In this document: in pieces, positions 24,358 to 31,838 of the stretch
Layout of the letters: every line of letters starts with the position of its first letter
Position numbering within the stretch: position 1 is the first letter of the stretch
NCBI RefSeq assembly: GCF_039631295.1
Contig: NZ_JBDIVE010000001.1
Span: forward strand, 682,001-746,000
Source of the DNA: Viridibacterium sediminicola
Lineage (GTDB): Bacteria > Pseudomonadota > Gammaproteobacteria > Burkholderiales > Rhodocyclaceae
Direction of reading: 5' to 3'
DNA: 64,000 bases
Made by a program: the position numbers and the translations under genes
Notes under the pieces: model-generated
Databases searched by the model: none
What the model was told of the DNA's origin: nothing
Seen by the model: only the letters and a program-made list of their open reading frames with translations

Positions 24358-25002
24358 TCAGATCTTGATGAAGTTCGTCGCTGCCAGCGCGCCGAAGGGC
24401 AGCTCGGCCAGGCGTCCGCCTACGTCCAGCGCGCCAAGGTCGACCGGGAAGTAGCCGATGGCTTCGAGGAGCTTGCGCACCTCGGCCTTGGCCTGGGCAT
24501 CATCACCGGAGTAGAACTGGACACGCTGACCGCCCGACACATCGGGCTCAGACAGCACCTGAACATCCAGATGGTTCAATGCCTTGACCAGACGTGCGCC
24601 GGGCACCAGCTCGCGGACTACTTCACTCGAATACTTGCCGCCCAGATCGACCGCTTTGATGCCATAGGCGGCGAGCGGGTTGCTCGGGTCTTTGGCATCG
24701 GGGGAGTCGGGATCGAGGAACTTCACCGGGTTGGTGCCGTCGATCACGATGCGGCCATTCCAGGCCGGCAGGCTGCCCAGAACCTTGCCCAGATCGCTCC
24801 AGCGCACGGCGACCACAACGATGTCGGCGCTGGCTGCTTCAGCGGTAGTGCCGGCCTTGATCGACGGCCCGAGTTCAGCCACCAGTGCCGCGAGGGAAGC
24901 CGGTCCGCGGCTGTTGGAAATGGTTGCCTGGATGCCTTTGCGCGCCAGCGCCCGGGCCAGATTGGAGCCAAGCGCGCCTGCGCCGATGATGCCGATAGTC
25001 AT
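24358..25002 (-). CDS. NADPH-dependent F420 reductase-like Rossmann protein
   Basis: A 214-residue protein with N-terminal Rossmann motif TIGIIGAGALGSNLARALA and NSRGP, which favours NADP, then VVVAVRWSDL and DGTNPVKF blocks typical of the F420-dependent NADP reductase family. In bacteria without F420 these proteins act on unknown redox partners. It stands alone on the minus strand with 182 bp between it and the pirin gene. Confidence 0.85.
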   Translation of the reverse strand: MTIGIIGAGALGSNLARALARKGIQATISNSRGPASLAALVAELGPSIKAGTTAEAASADIVVVAVRWSDLGKVLGSLPAWNGRIVIDGTNPVKFLDPDSPDAKDPSNPLAAYGIKAVDLGGKYSSEVVRELVPGARLVKALNHLDVQVLSEPDVSGGQRVQFYSGDDAQAKAEVRKLLEAIGYFPVDLGALDVGGRLAELPFGALAATNFIKI

Positions 25003-25184
25003 GATTCATTCCTCTATGTTGAAAGGGGCTTGTCGATGTCGCGCCTCCAGCGCCCCGAAGGCTGGTGCTTGCGTGTGATGCACTGCGCGACGCGAAAGCC
25101 GCTGCCGCGCACAAACATAAAATGACGTACCAATAGGCATGCGGACGACAGAACGAAGCCGGACGCCTCTGCTTCGTTCAGCAA

Positions 25185-26048
25185 TCAGTCGAGAAGCCCG
25201 TCGCGCTGCAGCGCCATGCCGATCCGCTGAATCTCGGCTTCGCCTTGCTTCAGCGCGGCTCGACTGGTGTGCACCGAATAAGCGCCCATCACGAGCTCAT
25301 AGGGATGCTTCACTGCCGAGCCCAGCACGAAACTGCTGTCCGCCTCGGCCACGATCTCGATGCCCTGCGCCGACTCTTCGAAAATCACCAGCTCGCCCGC
25401 ATCCACGGCTTCATGGGCATGGATTTGCCCGGTATTCACGGCCAGCCAGGCCACCGTGTGACCCGCAGGCGGCGTGTATAGCCAGCGCTCACCCGCCTTG
25501 AGACGCACCGCCAGATAAGTCATGTCAGACGGCGCGGGAATCAGGCTTTGCACATCGCCATAGCGGCCGAGCATCACGCTCACCGGCCCGGCCTGCGGCA
25601 CGTCCGAGGGCGCGAGATACAGACTCTGCGCCGGCGCATTCTCTTCACTCGGCGGCAGCGCGACCCATAACTGGAAGCCTTGGATGCGCCCCTCGCCAGC
25701 CGGGCCGCCCTTGTGCCAAACCCCCTTGCCCGCACGCATCCACTCCACCCCGCCGGCAGGCAAGGTGCCCGACTTGCCGGTGCTATCCGCGTACACCACA
25801 TCGCCCTCCAGCAAGAAAGTCAGCGTCGCCAGGCCCGAATGCGGATGCATGCCGAAACCTCGCTGGCCGCCTTTGGCCTTGAAACTGACCCGATCCAGAA
25901 ACACGAAGGGTTTGAGCAGCTCGCCAAGATCTCCAGGACTCATCAGCCGCGTAATCGGCCCATGGGTGCTGCCGCGCGTGCGCAGGACGATGGAGCGCGC
26001 CTCAAGCGTGTGTGCCGGGCGGGGTGAAGCGGGCGAAATGGTCTGCAT
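25185..26048 (-). CDS. Pirin-family bicupin protein
   Basis: A 287-residue bicupin. The N-terminal cupin holds the metal-binding pattern GMHPHSGLATLTFLLEGDV, and the PAGGVEWMRAGKGVWH block follows. Pirins are iron proteins; some act as quercetin dioxygenases, others as transcription cofactors. ATG 26048 starts the conserved part; a much longer open frame upstream runs through the divergent regulator region and is rejected. It is divergent from a LysR gene that probably regulates it. Confidence 0.88.
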   Translation of the reverse strand: MQTISPASPRPAHTLEARSIVLRTRGSTHGPITRLMSPGDLGELLKPFVFLDRVSFKAKGGQRGFGMHPHSGLATLTFLLEGDVVYADSTGKSGTLPAGGVEWMRAGKGVWHKGGPAGEGRIQGFQLWVALPPSEENAPAQSLYLAPSDVPQAGPVSVMLGRYGDVQSLIPAPSDMTYLAVRLKAGERWLYTPPAGHTVAWLAVNTGQIHAHEAVDAGELVIFEESAQGIEIVAEADSSFVLGSAVKHPYELVMGAYSVHTSRAALKQGEAEIQRIGMALQRDGLLD

Positions 26049-26174
26049 GAGCGTGGCCTCGGATTCGGTTGCAGGCATCTGCTGCCTGATGTGCAAAGAA
26101 TAGGGCCGCCGCGATTGATTGATTAGATGGTATGGTTTGCCTGGACTCATCCAATTTATGAAGTAATCGTCCTC

Positions 26175-27077
26175 ATGCTCGATCTGAATGACGTCGCCTT
26201 GTTTGTGCATGTCGTGCGCTACGGCAGCTTTGCCGAAGCCGCGCGCCGCCTCGGCATGCCGCCGAATACGGTGAGCCGGCGCGTGCAGGGACTCGAAACC
26301 CAGCTCGGCATGCGCTTGCTGCAACGCTCCACCCGCAAGCTCACCCTGACCGACGCCGGCGAGCGCTTCCATGCGCGCTGCGCAGGCGCCGTCGATGGCC
26401 TGCACGAAGCCGCCCAAGCGCTGTTGACGGACACTCAGGAGCCCAGCGGCCTGGTCCGCGTGGCGGCACCGGCCGACTTCTTTGATTTCTTCCAGATGGA
26501 ATGGGTGGCCGCGTTCATGGCGCGCTATCCCAAGCTGCGGCTTGAGTTCGTGCTCAGTGATGCAAAAGCCGATCTGATCGGCGACCAGATCGACCTGGCG
26601 CTGCGCGGCGGTCCGATGCAGGACTCAAGCTACATCGGCAGACAGGTCATGCTCTGCCAAACCTCCGACCGGCTCGTCGCCAGCCCGGCCTACCTCGCCA
26701 CACACGGCCAGCCCGACAGCTTGCAGGCACTGGCCCGGCACGCCTGCATCAGCTTCGCCCAACCCGGCAAACAGGCAACCTGGCGCCTGCTCGGGCCACA
26801 GGGTGAAAGCGAAGAGATACACCTCACCCCCGTGCTCAGCGGCAATACCGCACAGGCGCTGCGCAAAGCCGCCGTCGCCGGAATCGGCATCACCCTGCTG
26901 CCGCACCCTGTCACCCGGCGCGATCTCGCCAGCGGCGCACTGGTGCCAGTACTGCCGCAATACAAACGCCCCGGCAGCGGCCTGCACGCCCTCTACCCCA
27001 GCCGCCGCCATCTGCCGCCAGCCGTCTCAGCCTTCATGGCACTCGTCACCGAAAAGCTGAACGAGGTGGCGGACTGA
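26175..27077 (+). CDS. LysR-family transcriptional regulator
   Basis: A 300-residue LysR protein of the DsdC/AphB-like group, starting MLDLNDVALFVHVVRYGSFA with helix-turn-helix AARRLGMPPNTVSRRVQGLE. The effector domain includes the ADLIGDQIDLALRGG segment typical of the family. ATG 26175 was chosen over 26127. It is divergent from the pirin gene, with an AT-rich 126-bp intergenic region that should hold the operator. Cassette array 2 starts 50 bp after its stop. Confidence 0.9.
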   Translation: MLDLNDVALFVHVVRYGSFAEAARRLGMPPNTVSRRVQGLETQLGMRLLQRSTRKLTLTDAGERFHARCAGAVDGLHEAAQALLTDTQEPSGLVRVAAPADFFDFFQMEWVAAFMARYPKLRLEFVLSDAKADLIGDQIDLALRGGPMQDSSYIGRQVMLCQTSDRLVASPAYLATHGQPDSLQALARHACISFAQPGKQATWRLLGPQGESEEIHLTPVLSGNTAQALRKAAVAGIGITLLPHPVTRRDLASGALVPVLPQYKRPGSGLHALYPSRRHLPPAVSAFMALVTEKLNEVAD

Positions 27078-27129
27078 ACAGAGCTGCGTTGGCTGACAGT
27101 TCGGTGTCTTTGTTCAGTCGCCGCCCGGA

Positions 27130-27163
27130 TTGACTTGCGTATCTTTTTGGATACACTGGATTG
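27130..27163 (+). promoter_or_regulatory. Promoter with overlapping operator for toxin-antitoxin pair 2
   Basis: TTGACT (27130-27135), 16 bp, TACACT (27152-27157). The -10 ends 6 nt before ATG 27164, the same unusual geometry as the paralogous pair, implying a leaderless transcript. An inverted repeat GTATC (27139-27143) and GATAC (27150-27154), extendable with one mismatch, overlaps the -10. It is a different sequence from the operator of pair 1. Confidence 0.7.
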
Positions 27164-27463
27164 ATGAACACCTTTCTTCGTTCAGATGAGTTCAACGCTT
27201 GGCTCTCCTCGCTCAAAGACAAAGTTGGCCGCGCCCGCATCATTCACCGCATCCGCTCTGCTGAGCACGGCAACTTCGGTGATTGTGAGTCTGTCGGCCA
27301 AGGCGTCTCTGAAATGCGCGTTCATTTCGGGCCAGGCTACCGCGTGTACTTCACTCGTCGAGGCGATGTGGTCTATCTGCTTTTGTTGGGAGGAAATAAA
27401 TCTTCCCAACAGCGCGACATCAAGCGCGCAATTGAAATGGCGAAAGCCATTGAGAAGGATTAA
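27164..27463 (+). CDS. HigB-like toxin of the RelE/ParE (Gp49-like) superfamily
   Basis: A 99-residue toxin with the same blocks as the protein at 9192: VGRARIIHRIRS, SVGQGVSEMRVHFGPGYRVYF, a basic RRGD turn and LLGGNKSSQQRDIKRAI at the C-terminus. ATG 27164 is 6 nt after the -10; TTG 27161 would add one residue. It precedes its antitoxin by 2 bp. Confidence 0.88.
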   Translation: MNTFLRSDEFNAWLSSLKDKVGRARIIHRIRSAEHGNFGDCESVGQGVSEMRVHFGPGYRVYFTRRGDVVYLLLLGGNKSSQQRDIKRAIEMAKAIEKD

Positions 27464-27465
27464 TT

Positions 27466-27753
27466 ATGGCCAAGTACGCTCAATTTGATGCCGCAGACTA
27501 TCTCGACGACGAAGAAACCATCGCCGCGTATCTGACGGCTGCGCTCGAAGACCCAAACCCCGATGTTTTTCTCACTGCCGTAAGAGACATCGCGCGCGCA
27601 AAAGGCATGACGCAACTGGCGAAAGATGCCGGGCTAGGCCGTGAGAGTCTCTACAAAGCCCTGACACCGGGAGCCAAGCCACGCTATGACACCATGTTCA
27701 AACTCCTGCGCGCTCTGGGCATCAAGCTCTCCGCTACGCCCGTGCACCCATGA
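27466..27753 (+). CDS. HigA-like antitoxin with helix-turn-helix
   Basis: A 95-residue antitoxin with DAADYLDDEETIAAYLTAAL and helix-turn-helix GMTQLAKDAGLGRESLYKAL, then a conserved RYDTMFKLLRALG. It pairs with the upstream toxin and should repress the promoter at 27130. It is a paralogue of the antitoxin at 9497; the operators differ, which argues for insulated pairs. Confidence 0.88.
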   Translation: MAKYAQFDAADYLDDEETIAAYLTAALEDPNPDVFLTAVRDIARAKGMTQLAKDAGLGRESLYKALTPGAKPRYDTMFKLLRALGIKLSATPVHP

Positions 27754-27760
27754 TCCAGAC

Positions 27761-27816
27761 GCCGAACACTGCAACCCACGGGAAGAAGGCCGCCGCCCGC
27801 ATCGCAGACCCGTGTG
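27761..27816 (+). repeat. Truncated attC-like half-site after antitoxin 2
   Basis: GCCGAAC (27761-27767) and the next bases match the attC-like site that follows antitoxin 1. No R' core is found before repeat copy B begins at 27817, so the site appears cut by the repeat junction. Confidence 0.4.
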
Positions 27817-28027
27817 CAATCTCGGCAAAGCCTTTGCGGGCCAGGATGCCAAGCAACTAGAATGGCTGCAACCCACACGCCACGCCCTTGCCCATCTGTC
27901 CGCACGATGGATGGGCTTATACGCGCAGACTGCTGGCTTGCGTTGATGAATCAAAGTCTTGGGCGGATTTTGTCTGTCCGTACGATTAACCGTAGACGGA
28001 CCTGGGGGGCCGTCTACTAACAGTTAG
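27817..28027 (+). repeat. 212-bp repeat, copy B
   Basis: Same orientation as copy A (8256-8467). The hairpin near the right end is retained with a changed base pair: GTAGACGG (27992-27999) and CCGTCTAC (28010-28017). The copy ends CTAACAGTTAG and then diverges from copy A (GTTAGAGG here, GTTAGGCT there). It lies between the toxin-antitoxin cassette and the next cassette gene, not at the array start. Confidence 0.85.
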
Positions 28028-28035
28028 AGGAATTC

Positions 28036-28446
28036 ATGCCGACCCCACACGAAACATGGGCTCACAAGGCTGTTTTCGATGCACTCAGCAACCCAGATGA
28101 ATTGCTGCGCGAACTTGATTCTGAAAATGACGAGTCATCTATTCGGAAACGTTTATCGGCTGGGAAATACAACACTTGGCAAGCCGGTGTGGTCAATGAA
28201 TGGCTAAGGATTAAATCCGAAGAAAGATTGGCCGCATCTGATGCGCGTACCGAAGCGCGAGAGGCAGAAATTCTATCTATTGCCAAAGAAGCCAATCGAC
28301 TAGCTTCGGAAGCCAATTCAATTGCGCAATCACAAGCCAAGGCGGCTTGGCGAGCAGCACGATACGCAATGTATGCATCTGTAATTTCAGCGATAGTAGC
28401 ACTGGTTGCAAGCAAAGAGGATATTGTCAAACTACTCTCCTTTTGA
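28036..28446 (+). CDS. Hypothetical cassette protein with C-terminal membrane anchor
   Basis: A 136-residue protein I do not recognise. Residues 1-60 are hydrophilic with a Trp-containing AHKAVFDALSNPDELLREL start; about 60-110 is a long Ala/Glu/Arg/Ser helix with heptad-like spacing, likely coiled coil; residues 112-130 form one membrane helix. AGAGGAA stands 6-8 nt before ATG 28036. It follows the GTTAG end of repeat B by 8 bp. Confidence 0.75.
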   Translation: MPTPHETWAHKAVFDALSNPDELLRELDSENDESSIRKRLSAGKYNTWQAGVVNEWLRIKSEERLAASDARTEAREAEILSIAKEANRLASEANSIAQSQAKAAWRAARYAMYASVISAIVALVASKEDIVKLLSF

Positions 28447-28453
28447 GAAGTGC

Positions 28454-28549
28454 CTCTAACAAGTCAGTCGAGAAGGACAGCCAACAAGCTGCGCTTGTTG
28501 GTCCCCTCCGCACTACGCGCTCCGGCTGCCCCTCACTTCCACTTTATGC
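28454..28549 (+). repeat. attC-like site 4
   Basis: CTCTAAC (28454-28460) to TTTATGC (28543-28549). Inside is a CCAACAAGC/GCTTGTTGG hairpin with loop TGC flanked by AGGAC/GTCCCC, the same plan as attC-like site 1, including the shared TGCCCCTCAC stretch. The R' core is non-consensus. Confidence 0.6.
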
Positions 28550-28563
28550 ATATTGGGACGACC

Positions 28564-29262
28564 ATGAATAGTTGTAGAATTACTCAGAAGACTTACGATG
28601 AGCTCTTCAAGAAGGATCCGGAAATCCTGAAAGAGGCATTGAAGCAAGCGCACGAGATCAGAAAGTTTGAAATCGAGCTTTATTGGAAGCGGGCGACGTA
28701 CTTTTGGACCTTTATTGGCGCGGCCTTCGTAGGATATGCGGCGTTTTTTAACGCCGCTACCACAGGCAATCTACCAAGCCCTAATCCTGAAAGAGAGTTC
28801 ATTCTCGTACTTATTGCATGCATTGGCCTAGTGTTCTCCGTCGCATGGCACTGCGTGAATAAAGGCAGTAAGTTTTGGCAGGAGAACTGGGAGAATCACG
28901 TAGAGCTGCTGGAAGACAAGGTATTTGGGCCACTGTACAAGACGCTTACAAGAAGGCCCAGCCGTGCAGCATCGTTTCCCGACAAGGTCATTGATTTCTT
29001 TGTCGCACCAAAGCCATTTTCGGTATCAAAGATAAATCAACTCGTCAGTACTTTCGTCGCGCTGACATGGGCTCTCATATTGTTCTCCGCGGTCGGGAAT
29101 GTCTGCTTCTTTGGTTGTTCCATTGACTGGAAAATAGCAATCCCCGTCGCCCTGGCATTGGCAACATGCGCCGGATTCTGGCTTGCCGGTAAGAGCCACG
29201 AAGGTAGGCACAACCCGAAAGTATTTTTGAGAGAAGCCGCAGTCAATGAGGGTGATGCATAA
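28564..29262 (+). CDS. Hypothetical four-helix membrane protein of a cassette
   Basis: A 232-residue protein with hydrophobic segments around 43-62, 78-98, 160-180 and 190-207. It starts with a soluble helical part (EILKEALKQAHEIRKFEIEL) followed by YWKRATYFWTFIGAAF at the first membrane edge. This pattern resembles small membrane proteins sometimes named RipA-like, but I do not assign it firmly. ATG 28564 or ATG 28546 could be the start. The AT-rich composition fits the array. Confidence 0.7.
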   Translation: MNSCRITQKTYDELFKKDPEILKEALKQAHEIRKFEIELYWKRATYFWTFIGAAFVGYAAFFNAATTGNLPSPNPEREFILVLIACIGLVFSVAWHCVNKGSKFWQENWENHVELLEDKVFGPLYKTLTRRPSRAASFPDKVIDFFVAPKPFSVSKINQLVSTFVALTWALILFSAVGNVCFFGCSIDWKIAIPVALALATCAGFWLAGKSHEGRHNPKVFLREAAVNEGDA

Positions 29263-29343
29263 CATGGCGATCGACCTCGCTCCCTTCGGTCGCTGGACGC
29301 TGCGCGCTAAAGCCGCGCAGTGCCGGTCACCTCTACTTTAGGC
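29257..29343 (+). repeat. attC-like site 5
   Basis: GCATAAC (29257-29263) to TTTAGGC (29337-29343). The centre folds through CTGCGCG/CGCGCAG. The site overlaps the end of the preceding gene and precedes the next ATG by 15 bp. Confidence 0.6.
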
Positions 29344-29358
29344 AAACCTCGATCTGCC

Positions 29359-30030
29359 ATGAGCAATCCGTCCTCAGAACAATTTGAAGTACTGTCAAAC
29401 TCCCTACGGGTTTTTCCAGAAGAGATTCTTCGGCTTAACTACTTCCTTCAAGAAGTTAACGATCCAGATGAGGGAATATCAAACATTGAAATCGCATGCG
29501 TTAATGTTTTCAATCAACTTTACGCAATGATGTGCACTCTTAAAGACGGCGGCCACTTAGCGTCCATATACGAGCACGATGCAATTACAACAATCCTGTG
29601 CATTAGGCATGTGCTTCAGCACCAAGGCGGAAAAATTAAAAATAATTTGCGTGACGCACTGAAAATACAAGGAGTAGAGGGCTTTTCACTCGTAAATTAC
29701 GGCACCTCAAACTCCGAAGTCGTAGTCATGCCATTTTACATAAATGCATCGTGGCTTCTGGATGGAATTCAAAGCAGCAACAACGCCAATCGACTGCCAT
29801 CCGTGAAGTCGTATCTCATGATCGAGAAAATAAATTCGGATCTGGAGGGGTTGTCAAAATCCTTGTCTGGAACGTACCTTGGAGTCATGCCACTCATAAC
29901 TGAAGCTATGCGCCAACTTTGCGCAAACTACAGTAGATGCTTCGCGCCTACTGGGTTCGACAGTAGTGTTTACTACTCGCACTTTCGCGTAGTTACCCCA
30001 CTCGACACCAATGACTATGCAATTACCTAA
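29359..30030 (+). CDS. Hypothetical cassette protein
   Basis: A 223-residue soluble protein with no recognised domain. It is acidic to neutral with mixed alpha/beta composition, has a QLYAMMCTLKDGGHLASIYEHDAI-like conserved-looking centre split by several Cys and His residues, and no membrane segment or signal. ATG 29359 lies 15 bp after the TTTAGGC core; the stop TAA overlaps the ACCTAAC core of the next site. Confidence 0.7.
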   Translation: MSNPSSEQFEVLSNSLRVFPEEILRLNYFLQEVNDPDEGISNIEIACVNVFNQLYAMMCTLKDGGHLASIYEHDAITTILCIRHVLQHQGGKIKNNLRDALKIQGVEGFSLVNYGTSNSEVVVMPFYINASWLLDGIQSSNNANRLPSVKSYLMIEKINSDLEGLSKSLSGTYLGVMPLITEAMRQLCANYSRCFAPTGFDSSVYYSHFRVVTPLDTNDYAIT

Positions 30031-30101
30031 CCCGGCAGTAGAGAGGGACGACCTGCAAGCTGCGCTTCGCACTTCGGCCGCCCATCACCTCTACCTTAGC
30101 C
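30025..30101 (+). repeat. attC-like site 6
   Basis: Consensus R'' ACCTAAC (30025-30031) to CTTAGCC (30095-30101). The interior keeps the GAGAGGGACGACC and AGCTGCGCTT elements seen in sites 1 and 4, which supports common descent of these sites. Confidence 0.62.
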
Positions 30102-30103
30102 AC

Positions 30104-30568
30104 ATGAAAGTCATTGGCCCTGTTCAAAATGTCCGAGACGCTTGCGAGCAAATACTTCGCAGCTTGCCGGCCTGGTTTGGGATCGAATCCGCTTTGATGG
30201 AGTACGTTGAGGCTACTGATCGATTGCCGACCTACCTTGCTATGTCTGAAGGTAAAGCGGTTGGTTTCGTGAGCTTGCAGAGTCATTCACAAAGCGAGTG
30301 TGAAATTCACTGCATCGCGGTGCGCGATTCGTTCAGGGGCCGCGGCGTTGGCAAAGCGCTCGTTCAGGCTGCCGAGCGCTGGATGAAGGAGCGCGGCGCT
30401 ACGCGCCTGATCGTTAAAACCATCGCCGAGAGCCATCCCAGCCCGGAGTACAAAGAATCAAGGGCGTTCTATCAAAGCCAGGGGTTTCTGGCGGAGAAGA
30501 TCATTCCTGACATTTGGGGGCCATCAAATCCTTGCCTTCAAATGTACAAGGAGCTTCACAATGGCTAG
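30104..30568 (+). CDS. GNAT-family N-acetyltransferase
   Basis: A 154-residue GNAT enzyme. Motif A is clear: HCIAVRDSFRGRGVGKALV with the acetyl-CoA loop RGRGVG, and motif B lies near SRAFYQSQGF. The substrate is unknown; GNAT genes are common integron cargo, including aminoglycoside acetyltransferases, but nothing here marks this one as a resistance gene. ATG 30104 starts 2 bp after the previous core. Confidence 0.85.
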   Translation: MKVIGPVQNVRDACEQILRSLPAWFGIESALMEYVEATDRLPTYLAMSEGKAVGFVSLQSHSQSECEIHCIAVRDSFRGRGVGKALVQAAERWMKERGATRLIVKTIAESHPSPEYKESRAFYQSQGFLAEKIIPDIWGPSNPCLQMYKELHNG

Positions 30569-30633
30569 CAATTCCGTCTAGACGAACTGCGCTTGTAGCT
30601 CCCTTGCTTTGCTCTGCCCCTCTGATCTTCGAC
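30563..30633 (+). repeat. Decayed attC-like site 7
   Basis: GGCTAGCAATTCCGTC at 30563 parallels GCCTAACAATTCCGTC of site 1 with two core changes; AACTGCGCTT and TGCCCCTC are also kept, and CTTCGAC (30627-30633) is a weak R' core. It marks the likely right edge of intact cassette structure. Confidence 0.5.
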
Positions 30634-30646
30634 ATTCACCGCCATC

Positions 30647-30988
30647 ATGAATCCCTCTTCCCCCTTCGCCCAAACCCCCGAACCGCCTTACTACGCGGTG
30701 ATCTTTTCTTCGCAGAGAACTCCAACGGACGCGGGCTACGAGAAAATGGCTGAGCGCATGGTGGAGCTTGCCCAGGAGCAAGCGGGATTTCTCGGTGCCG
30801 AGAGCGTCCGTGGGGCGGAAGGTTTCGGGATTACCGTTTCGTATTGGTCGTCCACCGAAGCCATCGCAGCCTGGAAGGCCAATATCGAGCATGCTGCCGC
30901 GCAGGAGATGGGGCAGCGCACATGGTATGCGCATTACGAACTGAGGATCGCCAAGGTCGAGCGCGCCTACGGCAAGCCTGCGGCCTGA
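30647..30988 (+). CDS. Antibiotic biosynthesis monooxygenase (ABM)-domain protein
   Basis: A 113-residue ferredoxin-like-fold protein with YYAVIFSSQRT at the first strand and FGITVSYWSSTEAIAAWKAN, typical of the ABM/YgiN/HmoB-like superfamily, whose members include quinol monooxygenases and haem-degrading enzymes. It could be the last cassette of array 2 or the first resident gene after it; the composition is GC-richer than the cassettes, which favours a resident gene. Confidence 0.8.
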   Translation: MNPSSPFAQTPEPPYYAVIFSSQRTPTDAGYEKMAERMVELAQEQAGFLGAESVRGAEGFGITVSYWSSTEAIAAWKANIEHAAAQEMGQRTWYAHYELRIAKVERAYGKPAA

Positions 30989-31087
30989 GCATTCCGAGGG
31001 TGCCTTTCCCTCTCGCCGCACGGGCTTCTATGTGCTTGCCGCTGTGACGACGGTTGCCTCGCATTGGTGGCCATATCCTTGGTTCGT

Positions 31088-31121
31088 CCGCCAAGCAGCC
31101 GGGCGACGCCGGGCTTGGCGG
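31088..31121. repeat. GC-rich imperfect hairpin
   Basis: CCGCCAAGC (31088-31096) pairs perfectly with GCTTGGCGG (31113-31121); CCGG/CCGG pairs inside. There is no T-run, so it may be a REP-like element or a non-intrinsic terminator in the 31-kb intergenic gap. Confidence 0.5.
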
Positions 31122-31256
31122 CATGAAGGATGGCGTGCTTCGGCAATCCGCTGTTTTGCAAAGTTCGTTTCAATTTATGTAAAGCTTTGCAGGGCCTAGC
31201 CTGGTCTGCGGGGGCCGGGTGCTAAAGTTGGAACCCCATGGTTCTGATCTGAATGT

Positions 31257-31787
31257 GTGTCGGACTCGCTCAAATACATCTGGCTCTGTGCGCTGCTGCC
31301 CGGCTGCGTTGTCATGTCGCCCAGCCCGGCGGTGGAGGCTTTGAATCTGATCAGCGCGGCGGGGACTTCGGCCGTCTCGATGATGGCGACCACGCCGCAG
31401 AACGTGATCACCCGCCCGCACGATGCGGTGCGGCTGATCTGCATCGAGTTCAATCGCAGTACCGAGGTGCCGGATCTGGTGCCGGCGATCCAGATGGAGT
31501 TGCGCCGTCTGGAGATCGACAGCCGACTGTACGCGACAGGCACGATACCGACCGACTGCCCGATGACGCTCAATTACAGCGCGAGCATGCAATGGGGCCA
31601 GCATGGCTTCTTCAACAGCGAATACCAGGCTTACATGACGACGGCGGAACTGACCTTGCGCAGCAATGGCAAGGTGGTGTCGAGCGCGAGTTATCGCCCG
31701 GGCGTGATGAGCATGGACAAGTGGCAGAGCACCGCTTACAAGATCGCACCGGTGGTGCAGGCGCTGCTGAAGGTGGATAAGAAGTAA
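31257..31787 (+). CDS. Putative lipoprotein of unknown function
   Basis: A 176-residue protein starting at GTG 31257. Residues 8-17 form a short hydrophobic core ending LPGC, a plausible lipobox, so it is probably lipid-anchored in the outer membrane. The mature part includes IEFNRSTEVPDLVPAIQMEL and MTLNYSASMQW, which suggests an alternating beta/alpha fold. I do not recognise the family. It converges on the FlgH-like gene with only 51 bp between stops. Confidence 0.65.
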   Translation: MSDSLKYIWLCALLPGCVVMSPSPAVEALNLISAAGTSAVSMMATTPQNVITRPHDAVRLICIEFNRSTEVPDLVPAIQMELRRLEIDSRLYATGTIPTDCPMTLNYSASMQWGQHGFFNSEYQAYMTTAELTLRSNGKVVSSASYRPGVMSMDKWQSTAYKIAPVVQALLKVDKK

Positions 31788-31838
31788 GTCAGGCCACGCG
31801 CCGCGCCGTCACGCGGCCGCGTGCAAGGCCGCCGCCGC

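Larger units (their letters stand above)
27130..30633 (+). mobile_element. Integron-cassette-like array 2, no integrase in view (CALIN-type)
   Basis: A toxin-antitoxin pair, repeat copy B and four further genes, separated by attC-like sites at 28454, 29257, 30025 and 30563. The R'' cores are near GCCTAAC; R' cores are TTTATGC, TTTAGGC, CTTAGCC and CTTCGAC, more decayed than in array 1. Gene composition is AT-rich compared with both flanks. The gene at 30647 may be a fifth cassette. No integrase is present. Confidence 0.65.

Noticed and set aside
26049..26417. N-terminal extension of the pirin gene
   Set aside because: It runs antisense through the LysR start and has no pirin-like sequence; ATG 26048 fits the family.
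8256..28027. CRISPR-like or IS-mediated origin of the 212-bp repeat pair
   Set aside because: There are only two copies 19 kb apart, no regular spacers, no terminal inverted repeats, no target duplications seen and no transposase gene.
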